Assembly: GCA_947500385.1 (NCBI GenBank)
Contig: CANMSA010000003.1
Span: 124,001 to 188,000, forward strand
DNA length: 64,000 nt
Direction: 5' to 3'
DNA from: an uncultured Flavobacteriaceae bacterium
GTDB taxonomy: Bacteria > Bacteroidota > Bacteroidia > Flavobacteriales > Flavobacteriaceae
Positions 15,954 to 24,359 of this stretch are shown piece by piece. The position numbers and the translations under genes are program-made. The notes beneath the pieces are model-generated. The model made no database searches and was not told where the DNA came from. It saw nothing but the letters and a program-made list of their open reading frames with translations. Within the stretch, counting starts at the first letter, position 1. The number at the start of each line of letters is the position of its first letter.

Positions 15954-16321
15954 CATTTTTAGTGCGTAAAAGGGAAGGTACCAGGTATTTCCAGAAAAAA
16001 TGATTGCCTGAATAAAAGCCGCTTACATGTCAAGTTCCTACCTTTCTTTTGAGGTGGCTCGCGCTAGACCCTAGCATGGTAACTACGGAAAATGCCAAGG
16101 GAAGGCTTCTGAATAGCTAATAAAGGGTACTATGATGGTCTAACGGCCCTTGGGGGCCTTTTATGTTGCTTTTTAAGGAAAAACAACTCCTCGAACCCTG
16201 AAGCTGCGTGGGAGATAATGTGTAGATACTGCCGTTTAAGGTGTTGATACCATAAGTCAAGTTGGCCAAAGAGTCTGTTTTTTGCGCTAAAAAACTTCCT
16301 AAATCGTTGGTATGTAGAAAC
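15954..16321. other. Non-coding stretch without recognised gene
   Basis: About 370 bp between the shared element and the LytTR terminator. Only ATG-less open frames of about 68 codons occur on the minus strand. A weak short hairpin GGCCC/GGGCC is present at 16145-16158. I see no tRNA, insertion sequence or convincing gene. Confidence 0.5.
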
Positions 16322-16354
16322 AAAAAACCGCCACACTCTAAAGAATATGGCGGT
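16322..16354 (-). terminator. Terminator of the LytTR regulator gene
   Basis: Minus-strand RNA ACCGCCA-N14-UGGCGGU followed by six U (complement of the A run at 16322-16327). It starts about 25 nt past the stop codon. Confidence 0.75.
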
Positions 16355-16379
16355 ACATTTTGTTGATTAATACGACCGT

Positions 16380-17072
16380 TTAGACGTTGCTTAACGCTTC
16401 TGCCAACTCGGTCTTTTTATTTCTGCTTAACGGAATCGATCGTCCGCTTACTTCAACGTTTTTACTGTTGAACTTCTCGATCTTCTCTAAATTAACGATG
16501 TATGATTTGTGAATTCTAAGAAATTTCTCTTCTGGCAATTGCCTTTCAAAGGATTTCATAGTCGACAGGATTACGATATTGGCCTCATCGGTTACCAATT
16601 TAATGTAATCTCCCAAGGCCTCGATCCACTTAATATCGTTTAAGATGACCTTTCTCTTTTTTAGGTTACTTTTCACAAAGATGTGCTCTTCGTCTTCGGT
16701 AACCTTGTTGATTTGCTCGTATTTGGCAACCGCACGTCTTACCGAAGCATCAAACCGGGCCATGGTAATGGGTTTGTGCAGGTAATCTGTAACGTCATAA
16801 TCAAATGCCTTAAGGGCATAATCGGGTTTTCCTGTAATCAGGATGACTTGAGGACTGTTTTCTAATGATTCGAGTAGGTCGAATCCACTAATGATGGGCA
16901 TTTCCACATCAAGAAAAATCAAGTCAATTTCGTTGTTTCTGATGCCATTTTTGGCTTCTATCGCATTGCTGTACTCTGCTACCATAGCAAGGTTCGGGTG
17001 ATTGTTCACCAGCTTCGCGACAGCCATCCGTTGCATGGACGAATCGTCTACGATAATACTTCTTAATTTCAT
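16380..17072 (-). CDS. LytTR-family response regulator
   Basis: 230 residues from the ATG at 17072, which puts the receiver domain start (MKLRSIIVDDSSMQ) at the N-terminus; an upstream start at 17138 would add 22 residues with no receiver match. Receiver domain residues: acidic pair Asp9/Asp10, phospho-acceptor Asp55 (LIFLDVEMPIISG), Thr80 and Lys100 (LHKP). Residues about 130-230 are a LytTR DNA-binding domain (FVKSNLKKRKV, IKWIEALGDYIKL, FLRIHKSYIVNLEKI). No histidine kinase gene is adjacent. It is divergent from rpsF and followed by a terminator. Targets are unknown; the orphan genes just downstream are candidates. Confidence 0.93.
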   Translation of the reverse strand: MKLRSIIVDDSSMQRMAVAKLVNNHPNLAMVAEYSNAIEAKNGIRNNEIDLIFLDVEMPIISGFDLLESLENSPQVILITGKPDYALKAFDYDVTDYLHKPITMARFDASVRRAVAKYEQINKVTEDEEHIFVKSNLKKRKVILNDIKWIEALGDYIKLVTDEANIVILSTMKSFERQLPEEKFLRIHKSYIVNLEKIEKFNSKNVEVSGRSIPLSRNKKTELAEALSNV

Positions 17073-17252
17073 AAATGGGCTGATTTGTGGGGTTAAATCA
17101 TCGGTAAAGTACTGAAAAAACACGATGAACTGCAACAAAAAATGTTAACAATGCAGGTGTTGCTCTGTAATTACCGGTGACCATAGGTTAAGATTTGGTT
17201 AAGTTCGATTTTATGATTCTGTTGTACCTATAACGAAGAAAATCCTGTTTTC

Positions 17253-17283
17253 TTGTGATTACAGCTAAATATTCCTATTTTTG
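17253..17283 (+). promoter_or_regulatory. Promoter of the rpsF-rpsR-rplI operon
   Basis: TTG at 17253-17255, 20-nt spacer, TATTTTTG at 17276-17283: both parts of the Bacteroidota -33/-7 promoter. Predicted leader is about 20 nt. Confidence 0.7.
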
Positions 17284-17307
17284 CACTCCTAAAATTAAAA
17301 TATAATT

Positions 17308-17646
17308 ATGAACCATTACGAAACTGTTTTCATTTTGAATCCCGTTCTATCTGATGTTCAGATAGAGGAAACAGTTAAGAAATTTGAAGATTTCTTAATT
17401 AAGAATGGAGCCAAAATGGTCTCCAAAGAAAATTGGGGCCTAAAGAAATTGGCCTACCCTATTCAGCACAAGAAAAGTGGTTTTTACCATTTGTTCGAAT
17501 TTGCCGGTCCTGGCGAAGTTGTTTTGCCGTACGAGCAAGAGTTCAGACGCGACGAACGTGTGATGCGTTTTTTAACCGTTAAATTGGACAAACATGCCAT
17601 ATCATGGGCAGAAAGAAGAAGAACTAAATTAAAAGCTAAAGCATAA
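17308..17646 (+). CDS. rpsF: 30S ribosomal protein S6
   Basis: 112 residues, typical length. S6 binds 16S rRNA with S18 on the platform of the small subunit. The sequence starts [15 protein letters not shown] and carries the conserved [18 protein letters not shown] and [13 protein letters not shown]. First gene of a tight operon: rpsR starts 4 bp after its stop, then rplI after 8 bp. Promoter just upstream with good -33 and -7 boxes. Confidence 0.98.
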   Translation: MNHYETVFILNPVLSDVQIEETVKKFEDFLIKNGAKMVSKENWGLKKLAYPIQHKKSGFYHLFEFAGPGEVVLPYEQEFRRDERVMRFLTVKLDKHAISWAERRRTKLKAKA

Positions 17647-17650
17647 GGGT

Positions 17651-17947
17651 ATGGCATCTATAGAGCAACAAGCAAAAGGAAAAAAAGATGGGGAAATCAG
17701 GTATCTGACCCCATTGAACATCGAGACCAATACCAAAAAGAAGTATTGTCGTTTTAAAAAGTCCGGTATCAAGTATGTAGATTACAAAGATCCTGACTTT
17801 TTGATGAAATTGGTAAATGAGCAAGGAAAGCTTCTTCCGAGAAGACTTACCGGAACTTCGTTGAAATACCAAAGAAAAGTGGCGCAGGCTGTGAAAAGAG
17901 CGCGTCATATAGCACTAATGCCGTATGTGGGCGATTTACTAAAATAA
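17651..17947 (+). CDS. rpsR: 30S ribosomal protein S18
   Basis: 98 residues, longer at the N-terminus than the E. coli protein, as usual for Bacteroidota. Signatures are [37 protein letters not shown] in short blocks, and [28 protein letters not shown]18 pairs with S6 on the 30S platform. One cysteine (in KKYCRF) remains of the zinc site of some homologues. Lies between rpsF and rplI in the same transcript. Confidence 0.98.
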   Translation: MASIEQQAKGKKDGEIRYLTPLNIETNTKKKYCRFKKSGIKYVDYKDPDFLMKLVNEQGKLLPRRLTGTSLKYQRKVAQAVKRARHIALMPYVGDLLK

Positions 17948-17955
17948 AAAGGGCC

Positions 17956-18405
17956 ATGGAACTTATATTAAAACAAGACGTAGAGCATTTAGGCTTTAAG
18001 GACGACGTGGTTACCGTTAAGAACGGTTACGGAAGAAATTACTTGATTCCGCGAGGAATGGCTACGATGGCCACGCCTTCTGCGAAAAAAGTATTGGAAG
18101 AGAATTTGCGTCAGCGCGCGCACAAAGAAAAGAAAGTAGTTGATGCCGCTACCAAAACAGCGGAGGCTATCAAAGGCCTGGAAATCAAGATTGCTTCTAA
18201 AGTAGGGGCAGGTGATAAGTTGTTCGGTTCGGTTACAACGATCGACTTGGCCGCAGCCCTTGAAAAACAAGGTCATGAGGTTGATAAGAAATTCATTAGC
18301 ATTCAAGGAGGCAGCGTAAAAAGGGTTGGTCCGTACAACGCACAGATACGACTGCACAGAGATGTAGTGGTTGACCTCGGATTCGAGGTAGTTGCCGAGA
18401 AATAA
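17956..18405 (+). CDS. rplI: 50S ribosomal protein L9
   Basis: 149 residues, the standard two-domain L9: N-terminal 23S rRNA-binding domain (MELILKQDVEHLGFKDDVVTVKNGYGRNYLIPRGMA in short blocks), a long charged linker helix (about 45-75), and a C-terminal domain with the GSVTTIDLAAALEKQGHEVD motif. Third and last gene of the S6-S18-L9 operon, ended by a strong terminator 26 bp downstream. Confidence 0.98.
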   Translation: MELILKQDVEHLGFKDDVVTVKNGYGRNYLIPRGMATMATPSAKKVLEENLRQRAHKEKKVVDAATKTAEAIKGLEIKIASKVGAGDKLFGSVTTIDLAAALEKQGHEVDKKFISIQGGSVKRVGPYNAQIRLHRDVVVDLGFEVVAEK

Positions 18406-18430
18406 TATCAACATTTTGTGAATAAAATGT

Positions 18431-18460
18431 AAAGAGCTATGCGTGCATAGCTCTTTTTTT
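18431..18460 (+). terminator. Terminator of the rpsF-rpsR-rplI operon
   Basis: AAAGAGCTATGC, GT loop region, GCATAGCTCTTT followed by further T: a long perfect stem with a U tract, 26 bp past the rplI stop. Confidence 0.9.
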
Positions 18461-18588
18461 ATTTCTAACTTGCCAGACCTATTAAACGTATAAATGCAGA
18501 AAATTTTGATGGTATTTGTACGGGAAAGAACATGATTTTAAGTCCAGTGGAATTACCTCAAAACTTCAATTTAAAATTAAACGAACAA

Positions 18589-21500
18589 ATGAAAAAATTA
18601 GTACCTTTTATGCTTATGGTATGTTTTGGATGGGGCACATTGCTCGCCCAAACCACCACCTCCAATATCAAAGGAACGGTAGTAGATGATCAGGCAGTTC
18701 CGCTGCTAGGGGCGAACATCGTAGCTATTCATACTCCTACGGGCACGAAGTATGGAGCCATATCGAACGAAGACGGTCGCTTTAACTTATTGAACCTACG
18801 TGTAGGTGGACCGTATGAAGTAACCATATCCTATGTAGGCTTTCAAAATGTATCGAGAAAGGACGTTTTTCTTACTTTGGGCCAAACCTTTAATTTGGAC
18901 GCAAAACTGATTTCCGCCAGCCAGGCATTGGACGAGGTCGTTGTGGTTTCCGATCAAGGGGGAACTTTTGGTAGCGACCGTACAGGGGCCGAAACCAGCG
19001 TCGGAAGAAGGGAATTGACCAGACTTCCTACGATATCAAGATCTACGAATGATTTTACACGCTTGGAACCAACCGCCAGTGCCGGTTCTTTTGGTGGTAG
19101 AAATGATCAATACAACAACTTTTCATTGGATGGCGCCATTTTTAACAACCCTTTCGGATTGGATGCAGCTCAGCCAGGGGGGCAAACCAATGCCACACCG
19201 ATATCTTTGGATGCCATTGATCAAATACAGGTGAGTACCGCACCATATGACGTAACCCAATCTGGTTTTACCGGAGCTTCAGTGAATGCCGTTACCAAAA
19301 GTGGCACCAATGATTTCTACGGCACGGTGTACGGTTTTTTCAGAAATGATGATTTAACAGGAGGAAAAATAAACGGGGACGACGTATTCAAAACCGGACT
19401 CGAACAAAAACAGTACGGCGTGAGTGTTGGAGGCCCCTTGGTGAAAGACAAGCTGTTCTTCTTTATGAACTTCGAACGCGATGAATTGACTTCTTTGGGA
19501 ACCGAAGGCTTTGTTCCCAATACCGGTACCGGTGCGATCAACGAATCCAGGGTGTCCCAATCAGATTTTGAATTGGTCGATAACTTACTGCGCCAAGTGG
19601 TAGTGGGTCAGGATGCACAGGGAAACGATATCTTTTATAACCCCGGTAGGTTTACCGGATTTAATTTTGATCAGGAATCGACAAAGGGGATTATTAAGCT
19701 CGATTGGAACATCAACGATAAAAACCGTTTGGCGATTATTTATAATTTCTTAAATGCATCGAAAGGCAAACCGGCAAACCGAAATGCGATCGCCTTCCGC
19801 GGGCCCACTACCCAAACATTGCAGTTTGAAAATGCCGGGTACGAAATCAATAACAACATTCAATCGGTACAAATTGAATTAAACTCTACCTTGTCAGACG
19901 AGGCCACGAACAAGCTGCAAATGGGATATACCCACTTTGATGACTTTAGAACACCTTTCTCGAGTCCCGCACCTAGTATTCAAATTTTGGACGAAACAGG
20001 GTCTTCAAGCTATATCATAGCAGGGCATGAGCCCTTTTCGATCAATAACCGACTAGACCAAAAAGTATTTCAGTTGACCGATAATTTGAATATTTTTAAA
20101 GGGAACCATACTTATACGATCGGTTTCTCTTTTGAAAAATTTCAGTTCGACAATTCCTTTAACTTAGGCGCATATGGTGCACAAGGAGTTTTCTTCCCGA
20201 CCACTACCATAACCGAATTCCCGACTTTTGCCAGTTCAGGGGCGCTACAGGCTGCTTTTGATAGTGCGATTGCTGCCAATAATTCGTTAGAGGCCAATGG
20301 AACCGGAAATCCGGGCGGATGGTCGTTGGCAGAAACGAACGTTGGCCAACTCTCTTTTTATGTGCAGGATCAATGGGACGCTACCGAAAACTTCAAGCTA
20401 ACTTACGGGGTGCGTGTGGATCGGCCTTTGTATTTTGATACAAGAGAGAAAATTGCGGAAAACATTGAACGCAAGGGAGGCACTACGGGAACATACATTC
20501 CTTCCATCGAATATTTTGATCCTGAAACCGATCAGGGGATATTGTTGGATTCGGAGCAATTGCCAAGCACAAAATGGTTGGTTTCCCCACGGGTAGGCTT
20601 CAACTGGGACATCAAGAACGATAAAACCTTACAGTTGCGCGGTGGTTCTGGGTTGTTTACGGGTCGATTTCCATTTGTATGGTTAGGAAACCAAGTACAG
20701 GGGGTCGATTTCTTTTTCTACCAATTGGTCGATCCAGATTTCCAATGGCCACAGGTATGGCGCACCAATTTGGGCCTTGATAAAAAGTTTGACAACGGAC
20801 TTATTCTTACAGGAGACCTTTCATATACAAAGGACTTAAATGCCGCCCATGTTCAGAACTGGGGCCTCAACAGTCCGTCAGAGAACTTGAACGGCGTTGA
20901 TAACCGGGCCGTATATACCAATGATGACAAGTCACAGATTTTCGGCGGCCCTACGAATGCCTATGTATTTACCAATTCCGATCAGGGAAGAATTTTTAAT
21001 GCCGCTGTAAAAGCGCAAAAAACATGGGATAATGGCCTTTATGCCCAGTTGGCATATAGTTATCTGAACGCAAAAGAAGTAAACTCCGTGGACGCGGAAA
21101 TAACGGGAGACGCTTTTGCGAGTAACGGGGTAGTAGGGAACGCAAATACCGATGTGCTCTCTTTTTCAAGATTTGGAGATACCCACCGTTTTATCGGGGT
21201 CGTATCCAAGGTTTTTAAAACTGGGACCACCGTTTCTACCTTCTTTGAATATGCCCAAGGGGGAAGATACAACTATGTATATGGAGGCGATATCAATAAT
21301 GACGGTTCTAGTATCAATGATTTGTTGTATGTCCCCACCCAAAGCGAAGTTGGGCAGATGAATTTTAGCGGTGCCGGCCAGGCAGAAGCTTTTGAAGCAT
21401 TCATCTCACAAGACGATTACTTAAATGGCCGTAGGGGGCAATATGCCGAACGTTATGGGGCTTTGGCTCCTTGGAGAGGTAGTTGGGATGTAAAGGTCTT

Positions 21501-21753
21501 ACAGGACATTAAAGTGAACGACAAGAACAAGTTTCAAGTGAGTATCGATGTCTTGAACATCGGAAACTTGCTTAACTCGAATTGGGGTGTGGTGCAGGAA
21601 AATGCTTTTGATCAAGTGCTTGGGGTAACCGTTGATGATACCAATACACCAACTTACTCATTTGATCCGGATCGCAGGGACACTTTTAGCGCCATTACAG
21701 GTGAGATATCTCGATGGAGAGCGCAGGTAGGGGTACGTTATATTTTTAACTAA
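18589..21753 (+). CDS. Oar-like TonB-dependent outer-membrane receptor
   Basis: 1054 residues from the ATG at 18589, chosen because it begins a signal peptide (MKKLVPFMLMVCFGWGTLLAQ); an upstream in-frame ATG at 18532 adds 19 residues that would hide it. Residues about 25-110 are a carboxypeptidase-regulatory-like domain (IKGTVVDDQAVPLLGANIV), then a plug-like region (RRELTRLPTISRSTNDF, NNFSLDGAIFNNPFG) and a long beta-barrel with an aromatic-rich end (WRAQVGVRYIFN). This is the Oar/OmpA-like group known from Myxococcus and Bacteroidota. No SusD or DUF4249 partner is adjacent, so the ligand is unknown. Single-gene transcript with a strong terminator. Confidence 0.9.
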   Translation: MKKLVPFMLMVCFGWGTLLAQTTTSNIKGTVVDDQAVPLLGANIVAIHTPTGTKYGAISNEDGRFNLLNLRVGGPYEVTISYVGFQNVSRKDVFLTLGQTFNLDAKLISASQALDEVVVVSDQGGTFGSDRTGAETSVGRRELTRLPTISRSTNDFTRLEPTASAGSFGGRNDQYNNFSLDGAIFNNPFGLDAAQPGGQTNATPISLDAIDQIQVSTAPYDVTQSGFTGASVNAVTKSGTNDFYGTVYGFFRNDDLTGGKINGDDVFKTGLEQKQYGVSVGGPLVKDKLFFFMNFERDELTSLGTEGFVPNTGTGAINESRVSQSDFELVDNLLRQVVVGQDAQGNDIFYNPGRFTGFNFDQESTKGIIKLDWNINDKNRLAIIYNFLNASKGKPANRNAIAFRGPTTQTLQFENAGYEINNNIQSVQIELNSTLSDEATNKLQMGYTHFDDFRTPFSSPAPSIQILDETGSSSYIIAGHEPFSINNRLDQKVFQLTDNLNIFKGNHTYTIGFSFEKFQFDNSFNLGAYGAQGVFFPTTTITEFPTFASSGALQAAFDSAIAANNSLEANGTGNPGGWSLAETNVGQLSFYVQDQWDATENFKLTYGVRVDRPLYFDTREKIAENIERKGGTTGTYIPSIEYFDPETDQGILLDSEQLPSTKWLVSPRVGFNWDIKNDKTLQLRGGSGLFTGRFPFVWLGNQVQGVDFFFYQLVDPDFQWPQVWRTNLGLDKKFDNGLILTGDLSYTKDLNAAHVQNWGLNSPSENLNGVDNRAVYTNDDKSQIFGGPTNAYVFTNSDQGRIFNAAVKAQKTWDNGLYAQLAYSYLNAKEVNSVDAEITGDAFASNGVVGNANTDVLSFSRFGDTHRFIGVVSKVFKTGTTVSTFFEYAQGGRYNYVYGGDINNDGSSINDLLYVPTQSEVGQMNFSGAGQAEAFEAFISQDDYLNGRRGQYAERYGALAPWRGSWDVKVLQDIKVNDKNKFQVSIDVLNIGNLLNSNWGVVQENAFDQVLGVTVDDTNTPTYSFDPDRRDTFSAITGEISRWRAQVGVRYIFN

Positions 21754-21774
21754 CTAGTTTTTTAAAATTTTAGG

Positions 21775-21803
21775 GCCCTGATGTCTCTCATCAGGGCTTT
21801 TTT
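21775..21803 (+). terminator. Terminator after the Oar-like receptor
   Basis: GCCCTGATG, 5-nt loop, CATCAGGGC, then six T. Its T tract runs into the TACTTTTG box of the next gene, so terminator and promoter are packed together. Confidence 0.9.
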
Positions 21804-21810
21804 ACTTTTG
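21803..21810 (+). promoter_or_regulatory. -7 promoter box of the DUF6495-like gene
   Basis: TACTTTTG, exact TAnnTTTG match, with the ATG only 4 nt later (TTTTGCAAAATG). This predicts a leaderless mRNA. No clear -33 TTG; the expected region is occupied by the preceding terminator stem. Confidence 0.5.
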
Positions 21811-21814
21811 CAAA

Positions 21815-22285
21815 ATGAAGTATACACGACTTACAAAACAACAATTGGAGGAATTGCAACCAGAGTTCATCAATTTCCTGGCGACCCAATCCATTACGGG
21901 AAGTGAATGGCAACAGATAAAGGAAAATAAACCAGCGGTAGCCGAGCAGGAACTAGACGTTTTTAGTGATTTGATCTGGGAAGGAGTCTTACATAAAGTG
22001 AGTTACCTCGAGAATGTTTCTGCAAAACAAATGCATCTATTCGATTGTGCGGATAAGGAAATGAAATTGATTTCAGTGAAGGTGATGAACCCGGATATTG
22101 ATTTGACAACAAAGGTCGGGTTTGATTGGTTCAAGAAAAATTGGCAATCCGATTTTGTGGAATACCTCACAGCGTCAAAAGCATATGGAGCAGATAAAAA
22201 TGTCGATAAATTTGGATTGATCCGCCAAGGGGCGGTGATTACCAAAGGTGACTTGTACCGTTGGTTTGAAAATGTGATTGGCTAA
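21815..22285 (+). CDS. Conserved flavobacterial protein (DUF6495-like)
   Basis: 156 residues, soluble, no signal peptide. Contains ELQPEFINFLATQSITGSEW near the start, a central LFDCADKEMKLISVKV, and KNVDKFGLIRQGAVITKGDLYRWFENVI at the end. I recall this as a small family largely confined to Flavobacteriia, with no known activity; the DUF number is from memory. The gene sits just before hisS, which has its own -7 box. Confidence 0.7.
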   Translation: MKYTRLTKQQLEELQPEFINFLATQSITGSEWQQIKENKPAVAEQELDVFSDLIWEGVLHKVSYLENVSAKQMHLFDCADKEMKLISVKVMNPDIDLTTKVGFDWFKKNWQSDFVEYLTASKAYGADKNVDKFGLIRQGAVITKGDLYRWFENVIG

Positions 22286-22312
22286 GTACTCCTATTTCCT
22301 GTCCTAAACATA

Positions 22313-22320
22313 TATATTTG
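22313..22320 (+). promoter_or_regulatory. -7 promoter box of hisS
   Basis: TATATTTG, exact match to TAnnTTTG, 18 nt before the hisS ATG. No -33 TTG at the expected distance. Confidence 0.45.
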
Positions 22321-22338
22321 CATCATTAAGTAAATTAC

Positions 22339-23715
22339 ATGGCACAAAAACCTGGTATCCCCAAGGGTACACGCGATTTTTCGCCTTCTGAAGTGCAGAA
22401 GCGAAACTACATTTTTGATATTGTTAAAAAACACTTTCAGACCTTCGGTTTTCAACCCATAGAAACCCCTTCTTTTGAGAACTCGGAGACCCTGTTGGGA
22501 AAATACGGGGATGAGGGAGATCGTCTGATTTTTAAGATTTTAAATTCAGGGGATTTTATTAGCAAGGTTGATGATGTGACCTATAGTTCCAAGAAATCTA
22601 GTTCTATCGCACCTAAAATTTCAGAAAAAGCACTGCGCTACGACCTTACGGTTCCCTTCGCACGCTATGTGGTCATGCATCAAAATGAAATTGATTTTCC
22701 CTTTAAACGGTACCAAATACAACCCGTTTGGCGTGCAGATAGGCCGCAAAAAGGTCGTTTTCGCGAATTTTACCAGTGCGATGCCGATGTCGTTGGCGCC
22801 ACCTCACTTTTGCAAGAGGTAGAACTGGTACAATTGTATGATACCGTTTTTACAGATTTAGGCCTCAAAGGCGTTACCATCAAGCTGAACAACCGAAAAA
22901 TTTTGGCAGGAATTGCAGAAGTAATCGGTGCCAGGAATAATCTGGTCAACTTTACCGTTGCCCTCGATAAGCTTGATAAAATAGGTGAGGAGGGTGTTAA
23001 AAAGGAAATGCTCGACAAAGGTATTTTCGAAGCGGCCATTGAAAAGGCCGCCCCCTTATTTTCGTTGTCCGGTAGCAATTCGGAACAATTGGCCACCTTG
23101 CAACACCTTTTGGAAAAATCGGAAGAAGGAACCAAGGGTGTGCAAGAACTTTTGTTCATTATTGATACCATCAAGGAATTGGGGTTGAAGTCTGCCAAAC
23201 TGGCCATTGACGTTACACTCGCAAGGGGACTCAACTATTATACCGGCGCCATTTTTGAAGTGGCGGCTCCGGAAGGGGTGCAGATGGGTTCAATAGGCGG
23301 GGGAGGCCGCTATGACGACCTCACCGGTATTTTTGGTTTAAAAAATGTAAGTGGTGTGGGCATTTCGTTTGGCCTGGATCGTATATACTTGGTGCTTGAG
23401 GAACTCGGACTGTTTCCGGAGGAAATAGATCGTTCTTTGGAGGTGCTTTTTGTGAATTTCGGGGAAAAAGAAGCCCTGGCTTCGCTAAAATTGGTACACC
23501 AACTTCGTAGCGCCGGGGTGAAGGCCGATTTATACCCGTCTTCTACAAAACTCCAAAAACAGTTTAAATATGCCAACAACAGAAAGGTTCCCTACGTAAT
23601 ATCCATTGGAGGGAAAGAACTTGAAACCGAATCTTTTATCGCCAAAAAGATGGCCGACGGTGCGCAAACTTCTTATAGATTCGAGGAATTGGATTTGTTC
23701 ATAGAAAGTCTGTAA
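22339..23715 (+). CDS. hisS: Histidyl-tRNA synthetase
   Basis: 458 residues. Class II synthetase charging tRNA-His. Motif 1 region near the N-terminus (KGTRDFSPSEVQKRNYIFDIVKKHF in short blocks), motif 2 QPVWRADRPQKGRFREFYQCD, His-specific LARGLNYYTG and GGGGRYDDL, and motif 3 GVGISFGLDRIYLVLEE; the anticodon-binding domain is about residues 360-458 (EVLFVNFGEKEALASLKL). Normal length and complete motif set. Convergent with the Nudix gene (4-bp gap). Confidence 0.97.
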   Translation: MAQKPGIPKGTRDFSPSEVQKRNYIFDIVKKHFQTFGFQPIETPSFENSETLLGKYGDEGDRLIFKILNSGDFISKVDDVTYSSKKSSSIAPKISEKALRYDLTVPFARYVVMHQNEIDFPFKRYQIQPVWRADRPQKGRFREFYQCDADVVGATSLLQEVELVQLYDTVFTDLGLKGVTIKLNNRKILAGIAEVIGARNNLVNFTVALDKLDKIGEEGVKKEMLDKGIFEAAIEKAAPLFSLSGSNSEQLATLQHLLEKSEEGTKGVQELLFIIDTIKELGLKSAKLAIDVTLARGLNYYTGAIFEVAAPEGVQMGSIGGGGRYDDLTGIFGLKNVSGVGISFGLDRIYLVLEELGLFPEEIDRSLEVLFVNFGEKEALASLKLVHQLRSAGVKADLYPSSTKLQKQFKYANNRKVPYVISIGGKELETESFIAKKMADGAQTSYRFEELDLFIESL

Positions 23716-23719
23716 TCAA

Positions 23720-24268
23720 TCACAGTCGCGATTGAATGGCATTAATGACCAGTTGGTAGTATGATGGATGGTGTGCCACATAGGTTTTGACTTTCTGCGG
23801 GTCGTCCACTTCTTTCTGAAATACGGATAAGCTGATAAATCGCAAGGCCTCTACTTCGCTTTGTTGCCTTTTTAATTCGCTTAACTCAGCTTGAAGTGGT
23901 AATAGGAAAATATGATGTAGTTCGTTGTCTATCAAGTGTTCATGATGTCTTTGTAGTGCCCTGAAGGTTCCGATTTTTTGCAATTGATCTACAAGGGCTA
24001 CGTAGCCAATTTCTTCTCTGATTTCTCTGATGGCTGCCATGCGTATGTCTTCTCCTGCGCCTATATGTCCGGCCACCGATACGTCCCAAAGAAGGGGGTT
24101 GATGTCTTTTTCTTTTCCCCTTTGTTGCAACAGAATTTGACCTTCTTTGGTAAAACACCAAATATGAACTGTTTGGTGAAAGAGACCAAGACGGTGGGCT
24201 TCCGATTTCATTCTGGTCTCGCCACTAGGTATGCCTTGGACATTCAGTATATCAATGCGTTCATCCAT
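23720..24268 (-). CDS. Nudix hydrolase
   Basis: 182 residues from the ATG at 24268. The longer frame starting at 24340 is rejected because it would run through the terminator of the upstream peptidase gene (24295-24332). The Nudix box GHIGAGEDIRMAAIREIREEIGY fits G-x5-E-x7-REUXEEXGU. The N-terminal part (ERIDILNV, HRLGLFHQTVHIWCF, ILLQQRGKEKDINPLLWD) resembles the isopentenyl-diphosphate-isomerase-like/YfcD branch of the superfamily. Substrate unknown; likely a nucleoside diphosphate derivative or similar pyrophosphate. Confidence 0.9.
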   Translation of the reverse strand: MDERIDILNVQGIPSGETRMKSEAHRLGLFHQTVHIWCFTKEGQILLQQRGKEKDINPLLWDVSVAGHIGAGEDIRMAAIREIREEIGYVALVDQLQKIGTFRALQRHHEHLIDNELHHIFLLPLQAELSELKRQQSEVEALRFISLSVFQKEVDDPQKVKTYVAHHPSYYQLVINAIQSRL

Positions 24269-24294
24269 TTTTTTAGACAGTTGGCAATCGGCAT

Positions 24295-24332
24295 TAAAAA
24301 ATAAAGCCGCTTTCGCAATTGCAAAACCGGCT
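24295..24332 (-). terminator. Terminator of the M42 peptidase gene
   Basis: Minus-strand AGCCGG-TTT ... AAA-GCGGCT with an inner TGCA/ATTGC core and an A/T-rich tract toward 24295, 28 nt past the peptidase stop. One G-G mismatch interrupts the stem. Confidence 0.6.
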
Positions 24333-24359
24333 CTATTCATTTAAATTATAAGAGAACTA

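Noticed and set aside
16145-16158. Short GC-rich hairpin GGCCC/GGGCC
   Set aside because: Only five base pairs and no gene ends nearby on the plus strand; too weak to call a terminator.
16117-16336. Two overlapping minus-strand frames of 68 codons
   Set aside because: Both start in non-ATG codons within the LytTR terminator region and overlap each other in different frames; no sign of real coding.
18532-18588. Longer start for the Oar-like receptor at 18532
   Set aside because: The extra 19 residues would precede a perfect signal peptide; the ATG at 18589 is the better start.
23716-23735. TCAATC/GATTGA inverted repeat between hisS and the Nudix gene
   Set aside because: Six base pairs, no U tract on either side, and it lies over the 3' end of the Nudix coding region.
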